Source of the DNA: Candidatus Cloacimonadota bacterium
Lineage (GTDB): Bacteria; Cloacimonadota; Cloacimonadia; JGIOTU-2
DNA: 62,941 bases
Reading direction: 5' to 3'
Assembly (NCBI GenBank): GCA_030613025.1
Contig: JAUWMT010000011.1
Span: 1-62,941, forward strand
Positions 19,579 through 27,473 of the stretch are shown piece after piece (positions within the stretch are counted from its first letter, which is position 1; the number at the start of each line of letters is the position of its first letter). The position numbers and the translations under genes are program-made. Under the pieces are notes generated by a model. It worked only from the letters and a program-made list of their open reading frames with translations, was not told the DNA's origin and did no database searches.

Positions 19579-19639
19579 ATATTTTTCTTTTCAAATGAGA
19601 TATAAACTGTCAACTTATTTTTATGTGCGCATCTTCGCA

Positions 19640-19814
19640 GACTGGACTTCATCGCGAAGCAGGTGGAGTTCAGAATGCAAGCAAACAATCGGAAGATCAG
19701 CAAGCTGAACATTCCGATGTTTCACAACCCGCAACTCGCAACTCGCAACCCGCAACCCGCAACCAGCAACTCGCAACTCGCAACCCGCAACCCGTTTCCG
19801 TCTCAAGTCCAGTC
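19640..19814. repeat. MITE-like element with 7-bp minisatellite, copy 2
   Basis: This is the same element as 19060-19213, with perfect 10-bp inverted ends at 19640-19649 and 19805-19814. The minisatellite has ten 7-bp units instead of seven, which accounts for the whole 21-bp length difference. The two copies are direct repeats flanking the nucleotidyltransferase gene. The right end lies 9 bp from the stop codon of the downstream lipoprotein gene. Confidence 0.8.
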
Positions 19815-19823
19815 CAAACAATA

Positions 19824-20762
19824 TTAATTATCAACCCCCTGAAACACGGTAATATCTTCTGAAATACCGGTATTCCCATAAGAATTGGTCACACGTAAAT
19901 AGAATGTATTTGTCTGATCATAAATATTAATGTACTTACGAAAATCTCCGAAATCATCAACCTCAACAGTCTGCTCCTCTCCATTCATATTCAGGATAGC
20001 ATAAGAACCCTCGAATTCGTTCACATATCCTGAGAGGAAAAAATAATCACCATAAATAATCTCTCCATCCAGGGGATTAATGATATTAAAAACAGGAGTA
20101 GGATAGGAAGGGAGTTCGAGATAATAATACATCGTTGTATCAGCAGAAAGATAGAGTTCCTTCCAGACCTCATTGTAGCCCTTCAGATATATACCAACTA
20201 CATAATTTCCAACAGATAGATTATCCATGGTATAAGGTGTTGTATGATCAAGTTTGATACCGTTCAGATATAGACCTGCTCCGGATGGATTTGTCCAAAC
20301 GTCGATAGAGTAGGTACTTCCGAACTCCTGCTGATTGCCATAGACTTTCCACTCATCATCAAACTTTTTGAAATAGACAAGGTCGGTAAATACTCCATCC
20401 AGAGGTACTGAGTATTCCACTCCGTTATAATTTATCGTAAAGGAAACATATGCGTGGTTGCTGTTGATCTGAATTGTAGCAAATGATATGATCTCGACCG
20501 AAGCACCAACGTCAAGCCGGTCATACCAAATATTCCGTTCCTCAAAATAATCTACGCCATCATTCAGGAAGTCTGTGCTGAAATACTCCATAACCCCATT
20601 AACATCGAACATAGTGAACTCATCAAAAATATTAAGAAATACTTGTTTTATCTTCTCGAGATCTTCATCATTATCTCCATTCTCCGTATATTCGAAAACG
20701 CAGGAGGTCAATACTAAAAGTGCTATGAGCATAAAAAAATATTTTCTCATTTTATTCCTCAT
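19824..20762 (-). CDS. PEGA-type lipoprotein, last gene of the miaA operon
   Basis: This 312-residue lipoprotein has a signal peptide ending in the lipobox LTSC (residues about 18-21), so it should be lipid-anchored in a membrane. An N-terminal region resembles NTF2-like or periplasmic folds. It is followed by a PEGA-like module (DVWTNPSGAGLYLNGIKLD to GNYVVGIYLKGYNEVWKE), a beta-rich domain of surface proteins, and a final Ig-like segment (VFNIINPLDGEIIYGDYFFL). The start overlaps the deoB stop by four bases (ATGA). A second ATG at 20750 has a better AGGA spacing and would give MRKYFFMLIALLVLTSC. It is likely co-transcribed with deoB. The function is unknown. Confidence 0.8.
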   Translation of the reverse strand: MRNKMRKYFFMLIALLVLTSCVFEYTENGDNDEDLEKIKQVFLNIFDEFTMFDVNGVMEYFSTDFLNDGVDYFEERNIWYDRLDVGASVEIISFATIQINSNHAYVSFTINYNGVEYSVPLDGVFTDLVYFKKFDDEWKVYGNQQEFGSTYSIDVWTNPSGAGLYLNGIKLDHTTPYTMDNLSVGNYVVGIYLKGYNEVWKELYLSADTTMYYYLELPSYPTPVFNIINPLDGEIIYGDYFFLSGYVNEFEGSYAILNMNGEEQTVEVDDFGDFRKYINIYDQTNTFYLRVTNSYGNTGISEDITVFQGVDN

Positions 20763-21946
20763 TTGATTGAATTCCAGAAACTGGTTCCTTTACCTGTACC
20801 TTGTATCTGAAATATATCGGCAATTGTGGCTCCAATATCTGCGAATGTCTTTCGGGTACCCAGATCGACCCCTCTTTTGATGCCCTTTCCATAAACTAAA
20901 ATCGGTATATATTCACGTGAGTGATCAGTACTTTTTGTTGTCGGATCGCAACCGTGATCCGCAGTAATGATGACAATGTCACTTTCTTTAACTCTCTCAA
21001 ATAATTCAGGAAGCCAGCTATCGAATTCTTCCAACCCGGAAGCAAATTCTTTGTAATTATTCCGATGTCCCCAGAGTGTATCGAAATCAGGCAGATTTGC
21101 AAACAGAAATCCCCTATCGATTTTATCGCAATAGGACAGGATCATATCCATTGTTTCCTGATTGTGCGGTGTATGAATAGATTCAGTAATTCCTTGAAAG
21201 TTGAAGAGGTCTTCGATCTTTCCCACTCCAATAACAGGTATATCATGTGCTTTAAGGAGATCCATGACAGTCTGGTCAGGTGGATTAACCGAGAAATCCT
21301 TTCTTGCGCTGGTACGCTGGAAAGCTCCATTTTTATCACCGATAAAGGGTCTGGCGATAACTCTTCCTACCCGGTTTTTGCCGGTTAATATCTCATTTCG
21401 AGCAATCTCACACATCTCATACAACTTGTCTATTGGATAAATCTTTTCATGAGCTGCGATCTGAAATACGCTGTCAGCAGATGTATATACGATGGGAAAA
21501 TGGGTTCTCAGATGCTCTTCGCCGAGCTCGTTTATGATCTCTGTTCCGGATGTTGCTTTGTTACCAAGCACTCCCCTGCAGCCCGTTTTCTCAATGAAGG
21601 CATCAATTATTTCTTCAGGGAATCCGCCAGCTGGCGGATAAGTGGGAAAGGGATACTCGTTGATGAGTCCCATGATCTCCCAGTGCCCGGTTATGCTGTC
21701 TTTGCCTACAGAAACTTCAACAGCTTTTCCATAATTCCCGATCGGTTTTCTCTCTGCCGGAACACCTTTGACAGCTACAATATTTCCCAAACCCAATTTC
21801 TGAAGGTTCGGCAGATGAAGTCCATAAACTTTTTTTGAAGTATTTGCTAATGTATTGCTTCCCTCATCGTTGTATTGTGCTGCATCAGGTAATGCGCCGA
21901 CACCAACCCCATCCAGAATGATGAGGAAAACCCTTTGATCTATCAT
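20759..21946 (-). CDS. deoB: Phosphopentomutase
   Basis: DeoB interconverts ribose 1-phosphate (or deoxyribose 1-phosphate) and the 5-phosphate, linking nucleoside salvage to the pentose phosphate pathway. The 395-residue product has the alkaline phosphatase-superfamily metal motifs LIILDGVGVGALPDA at the N-terminus and TADHGCDPTTKSTDHSREY near the C-terminus, plus the DSITGHWEIMG segment with the phosphorylated Thr region. Length and order fit the family. It overlaps the parvulin gene upstream and the lipoprotein gene downstream by four bases each, so translation is probably coupled. Confidence 0.96.
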   Translation of the reverse strand: MIDQRVFLIILDGVGVGALPDAAQYNDEGSNTLANTSKKVYGLHLPNLQKLGLGNIVAVKGVPAERKPIGNYGKAVEVSVGKDSITGHWEIMGLINEYPFPTYPPAGGFPEEIIDAFIEKTGCRGVLGNKATSGTEIINELGEEHLRTHFPIVYTSADSVFQIAAHEKIYPIDKLYEMCEIARNEILTGKNRVGRVIARPFIGDKNGAFQRTSARKDFSVNPPDQTVMDLLKAHDIPVIGVGKIEDLFNFQGITESIHTPHNQETMDMILSYCDKIDRGFLFANLPDFDTLWGHRNNYKEFASGLEEFDSWLPELFERVKESDIVIITADHGCDPTTKSTDHSREYIPILVYGKGIKRGVDLGTRKTFADIGATIADIFQIQGTGKGTSFWNSIK

Positions 21947-22797
21947 AGCTCGTTATAGAATATTACTATATTTGCTTTATTTCTGAGCTCTCTAATATGA
22001 TGTAATAATTCCAGTTCGCCAGCGATCTTTTCGAGCTGTTTTTTTAGTGAATCCTTGATCTCATCATAGGATGGGATGCGCTTTTCTTCTTTTTCCATCA
22101 ATTTCACAAAATGGAATCCGAAATCTGTTGGGATCGGACCGGCAATTTGGTCTTTCTTCATAGAGAAGATCACATTTTCCAATTCTTCGAGCAGATCTCC
22201 TCGCTTGATGAAACCAAGATCGCCGTTCTTCTTTGCACTTGGACATTCGGAATAATTATTGGCAACATCGCAGAAATCTTCATCCTCATATAACTTCTTG
22301 CTTACTTCTTCCAATTTGGATAATGCATGAGGATCACGATTGCTGATCAAAATGTGACAGATGCGGGCGCGTTCAGGATATTGAAGCTGCTCTTTATGAC
22401 CTTCATAATATTCCTGAATTCTTTCCGGTTTGATATCCACAGAATCCAGAAACCGGCTCTTAATATATTCTTTAATTCGGAATCCATTCCCAATATTTTC
22501 TAAAAGCGTATCAACTGAAATATGTGATTCAGCCATATCTTTGATGAAATCCTCATGGGATTCATAATGGCTCTGTATCTCCTGGAACTTAAAATGGACC
22601 GAGTGCTCATCAATTTGGATATCGCATTTATTAGACTCTTCCATAAGCAAGCATGCATCGACAAGATTGTTAATCGCTGTTTCTTTCAGCTTTTTTGAGG
22701 GCTTCTCAACATTATACTCTTTTAGAAGCTGATATAATTCAGCTTTGAAATCATTATGATAGATCTTGTAATTATTAACTATGGCAACATGCTTCAT
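21943..22797 (-). CDS. Parvulin-type peptidyl-prolyl isomerase without signal peptide
   Basis: This 284-residue protein has a helical N-terminal half like that of SurA/PrsA/NifM proteins and one parvulin domain (residues about 135-235) with the usual pattern ARICHILIS, SECPSAKKNGDLGFIKRG and GPIPTDFGFHFVKLMEK. No signal peptide or lipobox is visible at the start (MKHVAIVNNYKIYHND), so it seems cytoplasmic, as in NifM-like chaperones; a wrong start could hide a signal, but the overlap with miaA limits that. It overlaps miaA by 23 bp and deoB by 4 bp, marking a tight operon. Confidence 0.88.
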   Translation of the reverse strand: MKHVAIVNNYKIYHNDFKAELYQLLKEYNVEKPSKKLKETAINNLVDACLLMEESNKCDIQIDEHSVHFKFQEIQSHYESHEDFIKDMAESHISVDTLLENIGNGFRIKEYIKSRFLDSVDIKPERIQEYYEGHKEQLQYPERARICHILISNRDPHALSKLEEVSKKLYEDEDFCDVANNYSECPSAKKNGDLGFIKRGDLLEELENVIFSMKKDQIAGPIPTDFGFHFVKLMEKEEKRIPSYDEIKDSLKKQLEKIAGELELLHHIRELRNKANIVIFYNEL

Positions 22798-23734
22798 TGT
22801 GTCCCAGAAACTCCATGATTTGATTTTTTATATCAAATAAAGTAAGCTGCGAAGGAGAAATTGTCAAATGTATTTCCTGTTTATTGAACCATGTGAGCTG
22901 TCTCTTGGCATAATTTCTCATGTGCTGTTTTATGAGTTCGACGGTTGTATGCCAGTCGTGTATTCCATCAATATGATCAAAGAGTTCTTTGTAACCGAGT
23001 GAATTCATGCCGGGATCATTCCTTGTATATCCCATTTCAAGCAAGTGTTTGAACTCATCAAACAAACCTTCCTGTACCATTTTATCAACACGAGTATTTA
23101 TTTTTTCATATAATACAGAACGTTCATCATTCAGGAAAATTGTGAAATGTTGATAGCGCTTTTCCAGTGCATCTTTTTGCCAGTAGGATGAGATAGGTAT
23201 GCCGGTGACTTTATACACTTCGAGGGCTCTCACAATACGATTGCTATCGTTCGGATCGATCTTTTGTGCTGCAATAGGATCGACTTCATTCAGCATATGA
23301 TGAAGAGTCTTAGGTCCTTTTTCTTCAACCTCTTTCTTTAGTTCATTTCTTATGACAGCAGGAATTGGAGGGATCTTGCACAATCCGTATAATAAGGATT
23401 TAATATAAAACCCGGTGCCTCCAACGACGAAAGGAATATGGTTATTGTTTTTTATTTCTGAAACTGCCGAATCAGCTCTTTTAACGAATTCTCCAGCAGT
23501 AAATTTTTTATCGGGTGTGATAATATCGATGATGTGATGCGGAACAAGAGCTACTTCTTCGGGAGTCGGTTTTGCTGTACCAATGTTCATGTATTTGTAT
23601 ATCTGGCGTGAATCCGCAGAAATAATTTCACTACTAAGCTCTTGAGCTAATTGTAAAGCAAGAGATGTTTTTCCTGCTCCGGTCGGACCGCAGATGACTA
23701 TCAGTTTTGGTAATTTAACTTTTTTTGAATTCAT
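22775..23734 (-). CDS. miaA: tRNA dimethylallyltransferase
   Basis: MiaA transfers a dimethylallyl group to N6 of A37 in tRNAs reading codons that start with U. The 319-residue product contains the P-loop VICGPTGAGKTSLALQLA, the substrate-binding DSRQIYKYMNIGTAKP, the GGTGFYIKSLLYG motif and the tRNA-binding RNYAKRQLTWFNKQ segment. Length is normal. It is the first gene of a minus-strand operon with parvulin, deoB and a lipoprotein. REP palindromes lie directly upstream of its start, so its promoter must be within or beyond them. Confidence 0.97.
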   Translation of the reverse strand: MNSKKVKLPKLIVICGPTGAGKTSLALQLAQELSSEIISADSRQIYKYMNIGTAKPTPEEVALVPHHIIDIITPDKKFTAGEFVKRADSAVSEIKNNNHIPFVVGGTGFYIKSLLYGLCKIPPIPAVIRNELKKEVEEKGPKTLHHMLNEVDPIAAQKIDPNDSNRIVRALEVYKVTGIPISSYWQKDALEKRYQHFTIFLNDERSVLYEKINTRVDKMVQEGLFDEFKHLLEMGYTRNDPGMNSLGYKELFDHIDGIHDWHTTVELIKQHMRNYAKRQLTWFNKQEIHLTISPSQLTLFDIKNQIMEFLGHNEACCHS

Positions 23735-23752
23735 GACTAATAATTATTTGGT

Positions 23753-23920
23753 GTTCCCAAACAGGGGCTTGGGAATAAGTGCATTTTTTGTTTTTTGATT
23801 ATTAGATTTTTCGTTCCAAAGCCCACATAAACTCTCGTTCCCAAGCCCCCGCTTGGGAATGCTTTTCTCTCGTTCCCAAGCACAGCAACTTTCTCGTTCC
23901 CAAGCCCCTGCTTGGGAACG
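23753..23920. repeat. REP palindrome cluster on one side of the RAYT gene
   Basis: Three full palindromes of the type GTTCCCAAGC-GGGG-CTTGGGAAC occur at 23753-23777, 23834-23861 and 23893-23920, with a half site at 23869-23880. Arms are 10-11 bp and usually preceded by CTC. The same palindrome recurs on the other side of the transposase gene and at 52.36, 52.52 and 52.69 kb. This is the expected arrangement of a REP family beside its own REP-associated transposase. The 78-codon minus-strand frame across it is a translation artefact. Confidence 0.85.
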
Positions 23921-23933
23921 CTGTTTATCTTTA

Positions 23934-24473
23934 CTACAAATCAAGTTCATCAATCTTAAAAGGATTATTTTTTCCAGCAAAATTTCTTACACTGGAATAA
24001 TACCATTCCTCCGGTTCGGTAACAAATCCTCTCTTCACCGGATTGAAATGAATATAATTAATTTTCTGAAGCAACATATCGGTATTGTGTACTAATTTTG
24101 GGTGACTTCCCTCTTCCCATAATTGATATGTGGAATCTACTTTATATGATTTCTTGAACATTTTCAATAAATCCAAAATGTCATTTTTCTTATCTTCTTT
24201 GAGTAATGAAATAATTTCTTTGGCAGTATAACTTTTTAGATTTTGAATAATTTTTCCAATCTCTTTTGGATGAGATACGATCATATGTAAATGGTGATCC
24301 ATAATCATATAGTAAAATATTTTCAGACCCTTTTTATTTCTATAATAATTAAAATTTTCGATTAAAATATCACAATATCTTGGATCTGTAAAAATTTGTA
24401 TTTTCCCTACAACAGCACATGTAATAAAATACAAATGACCTTGAATGTTATCGAACTTATATCTGCTTCGCAT
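23934..24473 (-). CDS. REP-associated tyrosine transposase (RAYT, IS200-like Y1 family)
   Basis: The 179-residue protein is a Y1/HUH single-strand transposase: MDHHLHMIVSHP holds the HUH metal-binding histidine motif, and the KSYTAKEI segment is near the expected position of the catalytic tyrosine. The C-terminal IHFNPVKRGFVTEPEEWYYSSVRN is characteristic of the RAYT/IS200-like family. I start it at ATG 24473 (MRSRYKFDNIQ); the frame is open 36 codons further upstream, but that part only translates REP sequence. It is flanked on both sides by REP palindromes, its probable substrates. It is likely a domesticated, non-mobile copy that disperses REPs. Confidence 0.9.
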   Translation of the reverse strand: MRSRYKFDNIQGHLYFITCAVVGKIQIFTDPRYCDILIENFNYYRNKKGLKIFYYMIMDHHLHMIVSHPKEIGKIIQNLKSYTAKEIISLLKEDKKNDILDLLKMFKKSYKVDSTYQLWEEGSHPKLVHNTDMLLQKINYIHFNPVKRGFVTEPEEWYYSSVRNFAGKNNPFKIDELDL

Positions 24474-24484
24474 TATTAATTTGT

Positions 24485-24690
24485 GTTCCCAAGCAGGGGC
24501 TTGGGAACAAGAATATTTGAGGGTTTGGGAACAAGGTATTTTTTGTTTTTTGGCTATTAAATTTCTCGTTCCGAAGACCACATAATCTCTCGTTCCCAGC
24601 TCCTTCTACGATCTCGTTCTCAAGCATAGTAACTTTCTCGTTCCAAAGCCCCTGCCTGTCTGGGCGGAGTGAAGCGGAGACTGGCTTGGG
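24485..24690. repeat. REP palindrome cluster on the upstream side of the RAYT gene
   Basis: A perfect palindrome (GTTCCCAAGCAGGGG then CTTGGGAAC) occupies 24485-24508, followed by several half sites. At about 24637-24690 lies an extended form in which the two arms are separated by an insert reading CTGTCTGGGCGGAGTGAAGC and then GGAGACTGG. The extended form recurs at 37491-37543. The 90-codon frame across this region (24457-24729) is not a gene. Confidence 0.8.
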
Positions 24691-24739
24691 AATGTTGTTT
24701 TCAAAAATAGGAATCATGAGCGTCATCATAGAAAGAATC

Positions 24740-26272
24740 TCAATGCCGAAAATGTCGTATTCCGGTAAATATCATAGTGATTTTATGCTCATTGCATGCC
24801 TGTATAACTTCTTCATCACGAACCGAACCACCCGGTTGAATTACTGCTGTGATACCCTTTTGGGCGATCATATCAATAGTATCCCGGAAAGGAAAGAATG
24901 CATCGGAGCCAAGGGCACAGTCCTGCACGCCAAGTCCGAATTTCTTAGCTTTTGACAGAGCAATTTCCGTTGCATCGATCCTGCTTGTCTGCCCCACTCC
25001 GAGTCCAATAGTTCGATCTTCTCTGCATATTGCAATAGCATTGGATTTCAGATGATTCACTGTTCTCCATGCAAAACATAATTTTTCCCATTCCATTTCA
25101 GAAGGTTTCCGCTTCGTAACAATTTTCCAGTTTTCCTCATTGCAACAAGCAATATCCTCCTGCTGAAGAAGGATGCCGTTCATGCATGATCTTATGTTAT
25201 AGGTTCCGATATAAGTCTCAAGTGCATCAAGATCAAAGGTGATGAGCCGTCTGTTTTTCTTTTTCTTCAATTTTTCAAGCACTTCATCAAGAAAATCCGG
25301 TGCAATGATTATTTCTGTAAATATCTTATCGATCTCAAGTGCAGCATTCATATCCAAAGTTTGATTTGATATTACAATGCCACCAAAAGGAGATTGAGTA
25401 TCTGTTGCAAAAGCTTTTCGGTAGGCGTCTTTTAATGTATCGGCTGAACCGATGCCGCAGGGATTACAATGCTTAAAAATTCCTATTGTGAGCTTGTCTC
25501 TGAAATCGCAGATCGTTTTCAACGCAGCATCAATATCCTGCAAATTATTAAAGGATAGTTCCTTTCCATGCAGTTGACGAATGACCGGATTTGTGTCATA
25601 ATATCCTGCTTTTTGATGGGGGTTCTCGCCATAACGAAGTGTTTGAAAAAGTGGCAAAGATAATGAAAATTGGGAAGGTAAGTCTTCATTACACAATTTT
25701 GAGAAGTAGTTAGAAATATATGCATCATATTCTGCTGTATGCTGGAATGCCTTCCGAGCTAAATTTTTCCTGAATTCATGAGATACTTCACCATTTTCCT
25801 TCAATTCATCAAGGACTTTTGGATAGTCCCTATCATCAACTACGATGGTAATGCTGTTAAAATTCTTCGCAGCAGCCCGAACCATTGTCGGACCACCAAT
25901 ATCTATCTGCTCGATCGCTTCAGCTTCTGTGGCATCAGGATTTGCAATGGTTTTTCTAAAAGGATATAGATTCACAACTACGAGATCAATGGGTTTGATT
26001 TGCTGCTGTTTAAGCGCTTCCAAATGTTCAGGATTACTTTTATCTGCAAGTATCGCTCCATGAATAGCCGGATGAAGGGTTTTAACTCTTCCATTCATGA
26101 TCTCGGGGAATCCGGTAATATCTGAAACTTTTGTAACTGGAATTCCATTTTCTTTAAGGTGCCCGCAACTTCCTCCAGTTGAAATGATCTCAAAATCCAA
26201 CGCAATGAGTTCTCGTGCAAATTCTACAATACCCGTTTTACCTGAAACACTTATGAGTGCTCTTTTTTTCAT
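24740..26272 (-). CDS. purH: Bifunctional AICAR formyltransferase / IMP cyclohydrolase
   Basis: PurH catalyses the last two steps of IMP synthesis. The N-terminal MGS-like cyclohydrolase domain (residues about 1-145) starts [20 protein letters not shown] and contains [14 protein letters not shown] and [12 protein letters not shown]. The formyltransferase domain shows [14 protein letters not shown], the catalytic KHCNPCG motif, [11 protein letters not shown] and the C-terminal [14 protein letters not shown]. The 510-residue length is typical. It stands alone among non-purine genes, with the RAYT locus downstream. Confidence 0.97.
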   Translation of the reverse strand: MKKRALISVSGKTGIVEFARELIALDFEIISTGGSCGHLKENGIPVTKVSDITGFPEIMNGRVKTLHPAIHGAILADKSNPEHLEALKQQQIKPIDLVVVNLYPFRKTIANPDATEAEAIEQIDIGGPTMVRAAAKNFNSITIVVDDRDYPKVLDELKENGEVSHEFRKNLARKAFQHTAEYDAYISNYFSKLCNEDLPSQFSLSLPLFQTLRYGENPHQKAGYYDTNPVIRQLHGKELSFNNLQDIDAALKTICDFRDKLTIGIFKHCNPCGIGSADTLKDAYRKAFATDTQSPFGGIVISNQTLDMNAALEIDKIFTEIIIAPDFLDEVLEKLKKKKNRRLITFDLDALETYIGTYNIRSCMNGILLQQEDIACCNEENWKIVTKRKPSEMEWEKLCFAWRTVNHLKSNAIAICREDRTIGLGVGQTSRIDATEIALSKAKKFGLGVQDCALGSDAFFPFRDTIDMIAQKGITAVIQPGGSVRDEEVIQACNEHKITMIFTGIRHFRH

Positions 26273-26294
26273 ATTTTATTCCTTAATAATTTTT

Positions 26295-26628
26295 CTATGA
26301 CAGAATCGATATTCCCTGTTCAGTAAAAGTAAATAGCAAATATCTTCGTCCATCCCATCTTGAGGTCACAGATTGTGATTTCAAGTTTTCCAACTCCTCT
26401 TTCTAAGGTGCCAAATTGGCGCCTTAAAGATTCGTACTCTTCAAAGTTAAATTCAAACATAAAATCATCAGGAAATCTTTCGATATTTCTGCGAACTGCC
26501 CGTTTGAGCTGTTTTGTTTCAACTCCATATAGTTCAGCAAGATCACTATCCGGTATCACCTTTTTTCCTCTAACAAATATTATCTTATTCATTAAAGTTT
26601 CTTGAGGTACAAGCGAATTATTTTTCAT
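26295..26628 (-). pseudogene. Frameshifted ORF6N-domain gene
   Basis: The first 80 codons from ATG 26628 encode an ORF6N (KilA-N-like DNA-binding) domain: MNKIIFVRGKKVIPDSDLAE, LYGVETKQLKRAVRRNIERF and PDDFMFEF. After about residue 85 the frame loses the family pattern. The expected continuation, VTSRWDGRRYLLFTFTEQGI and then SILS, is found in a different minus-strand frame and stops at TAG 26295-26297. Intact ORF6N proteins usually continue for many more residues, so the gene has both a frameshift and a truncated end. ORF6N proteins are commonly of phage or mobile-element origin. It is not part of the neighbouring purine or lipoprotein genes. Confidence 0.8.
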
Positions 26629-26670
26629 ATCTCTCTATTACAGGATTTTAAAATATTGCATGATTTCAGA

Positions 26671-27459
26671 TCACTCAAATGTTAATGTAACATTAATATC
26701 ATGCCCGGATTCAACCAACACACTATCAATGTGAACTGGCGAATAATCTGGATGAAAAGCCCAGATATCAATATAGGGAGTTACTGAAAAACTTCCCAGG
26801 TTGCAACCTTCAGGATCAAAATAATCTCCGACATAATATAGCGGAAGATCTTGTGAATATATTTTTTTGAATTGACCTGCATTGTTTGTTGTCCTCAACG
26901 GTGTTGTGGTATTATAAGTAAAATCGTTGTAATCCTTGAAAACAAAAAGTGTGTCGCAAAAAAGTTCATCTTTGGCATATAACATTACTTTGTAAGCACC
27001 ATTTTGAAAATTGTTGTTATCGTTATTTTTTCCGTTCCAGACAACCTGACCATGTCCTGCCTGGCAAGATTGATTAGCGAGAATAGTTTTAACTTCATTA
27101 TAAAAATTATCTTCAATCCATACAGATATCGTGCATGGAGAACCTAATTGGAATATAATAGTTGTTGAATTGGTAAATGGATTAGGATAATTTCCCAGAA
27201 TACTAGTGGGAGGAATTGGTGGGTCAGGATCAACCGAGTCTCTAACGGTAAAGTTATTTTTCAAAAATCCATTTTTACTCCCGATAGGATAGTCACAATC
27301 AATATTAAAATTCACCAAAATCTTGGCATCGGCTACCGGATTGCCGGAAGGATCATGCACTGTACCATTTATTTTAGACGCAATCCCGGGGGATGTAGCT
27401 TTTTCACATCCAACAATAAAAACAAATAAAATCATGCACGATATTATTATCCTTCTCAT
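26671..27459 (-). CDS. Lipoprotein with an internal sorting-domain-like module
   Basis: This 262-residue lipoprotein has signal sequence MRRIIISCMILFVFIVGCEK with the lipobox IVGC. I use the ATG at 27459, which has AAAGGAAAG just upstream; a TTG at 27477 would add six residues. A carboxypeptidase-regulatory-like segment (KINGTVHDPSGNPVADAKIL) is followed by LGNYPNPFTNSTTIIFQL and WNGKNNDNNNFQNGAYKVML, a clear FlgD-like Ig module. About 85 further residues follow, with no recognisable fold. It lies 3' of the aminotransferase gene and may be co-transcribed. Function unknown; cell-envelope location expected. Confidence 0.8.
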   Translation of the reverse strand: MRRIIISCMILFVFIVGCEKATSPGIASKINGTVHDPSGNPVADAKILVNFNIDCDYPIGSKNGFLKNNFTVRDSVDPDPPIPPTSILGNYPNPFTNSTTIIFQLGSPCTISVWIEDNFYNEVKTILANQSCQAGHGQVVWNGKNNDNNNFQNGAYKVMLYAKDELFCDTLFVFKDYNDFTYNTTTPLRTTNNAGQFKKIYSQDLPLYYVGDYFDPEGCNLGSFSVTPYIDIWAFHPDYSPVHIDSVLVESGHDINVTLTFE

Positions 27460-27473
27460 CACTTTCCTTTCAT

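Noticed and set aside
19621-19879. Frames translating the 7-bp minisatellite (RVAGCEL-type repeats)
   Set aside because: The periodic peptide is the direct product of the DNA repeat; the frames overlap the repeat elements and have no start signals.
23744-23980. 78-codon minus-strand frame beside miaA
   Set aside because: It translates REP palindromes (RSQAGAWERE-like repeats) and overlaps the RAYT 3' end; no ribosome binding site or family match.
24457-24729. 90-codon minus-strand frame upstream of the RAYT gene
   Set aside because: It again reads through REP repeats only and overlaps the RAYT start.
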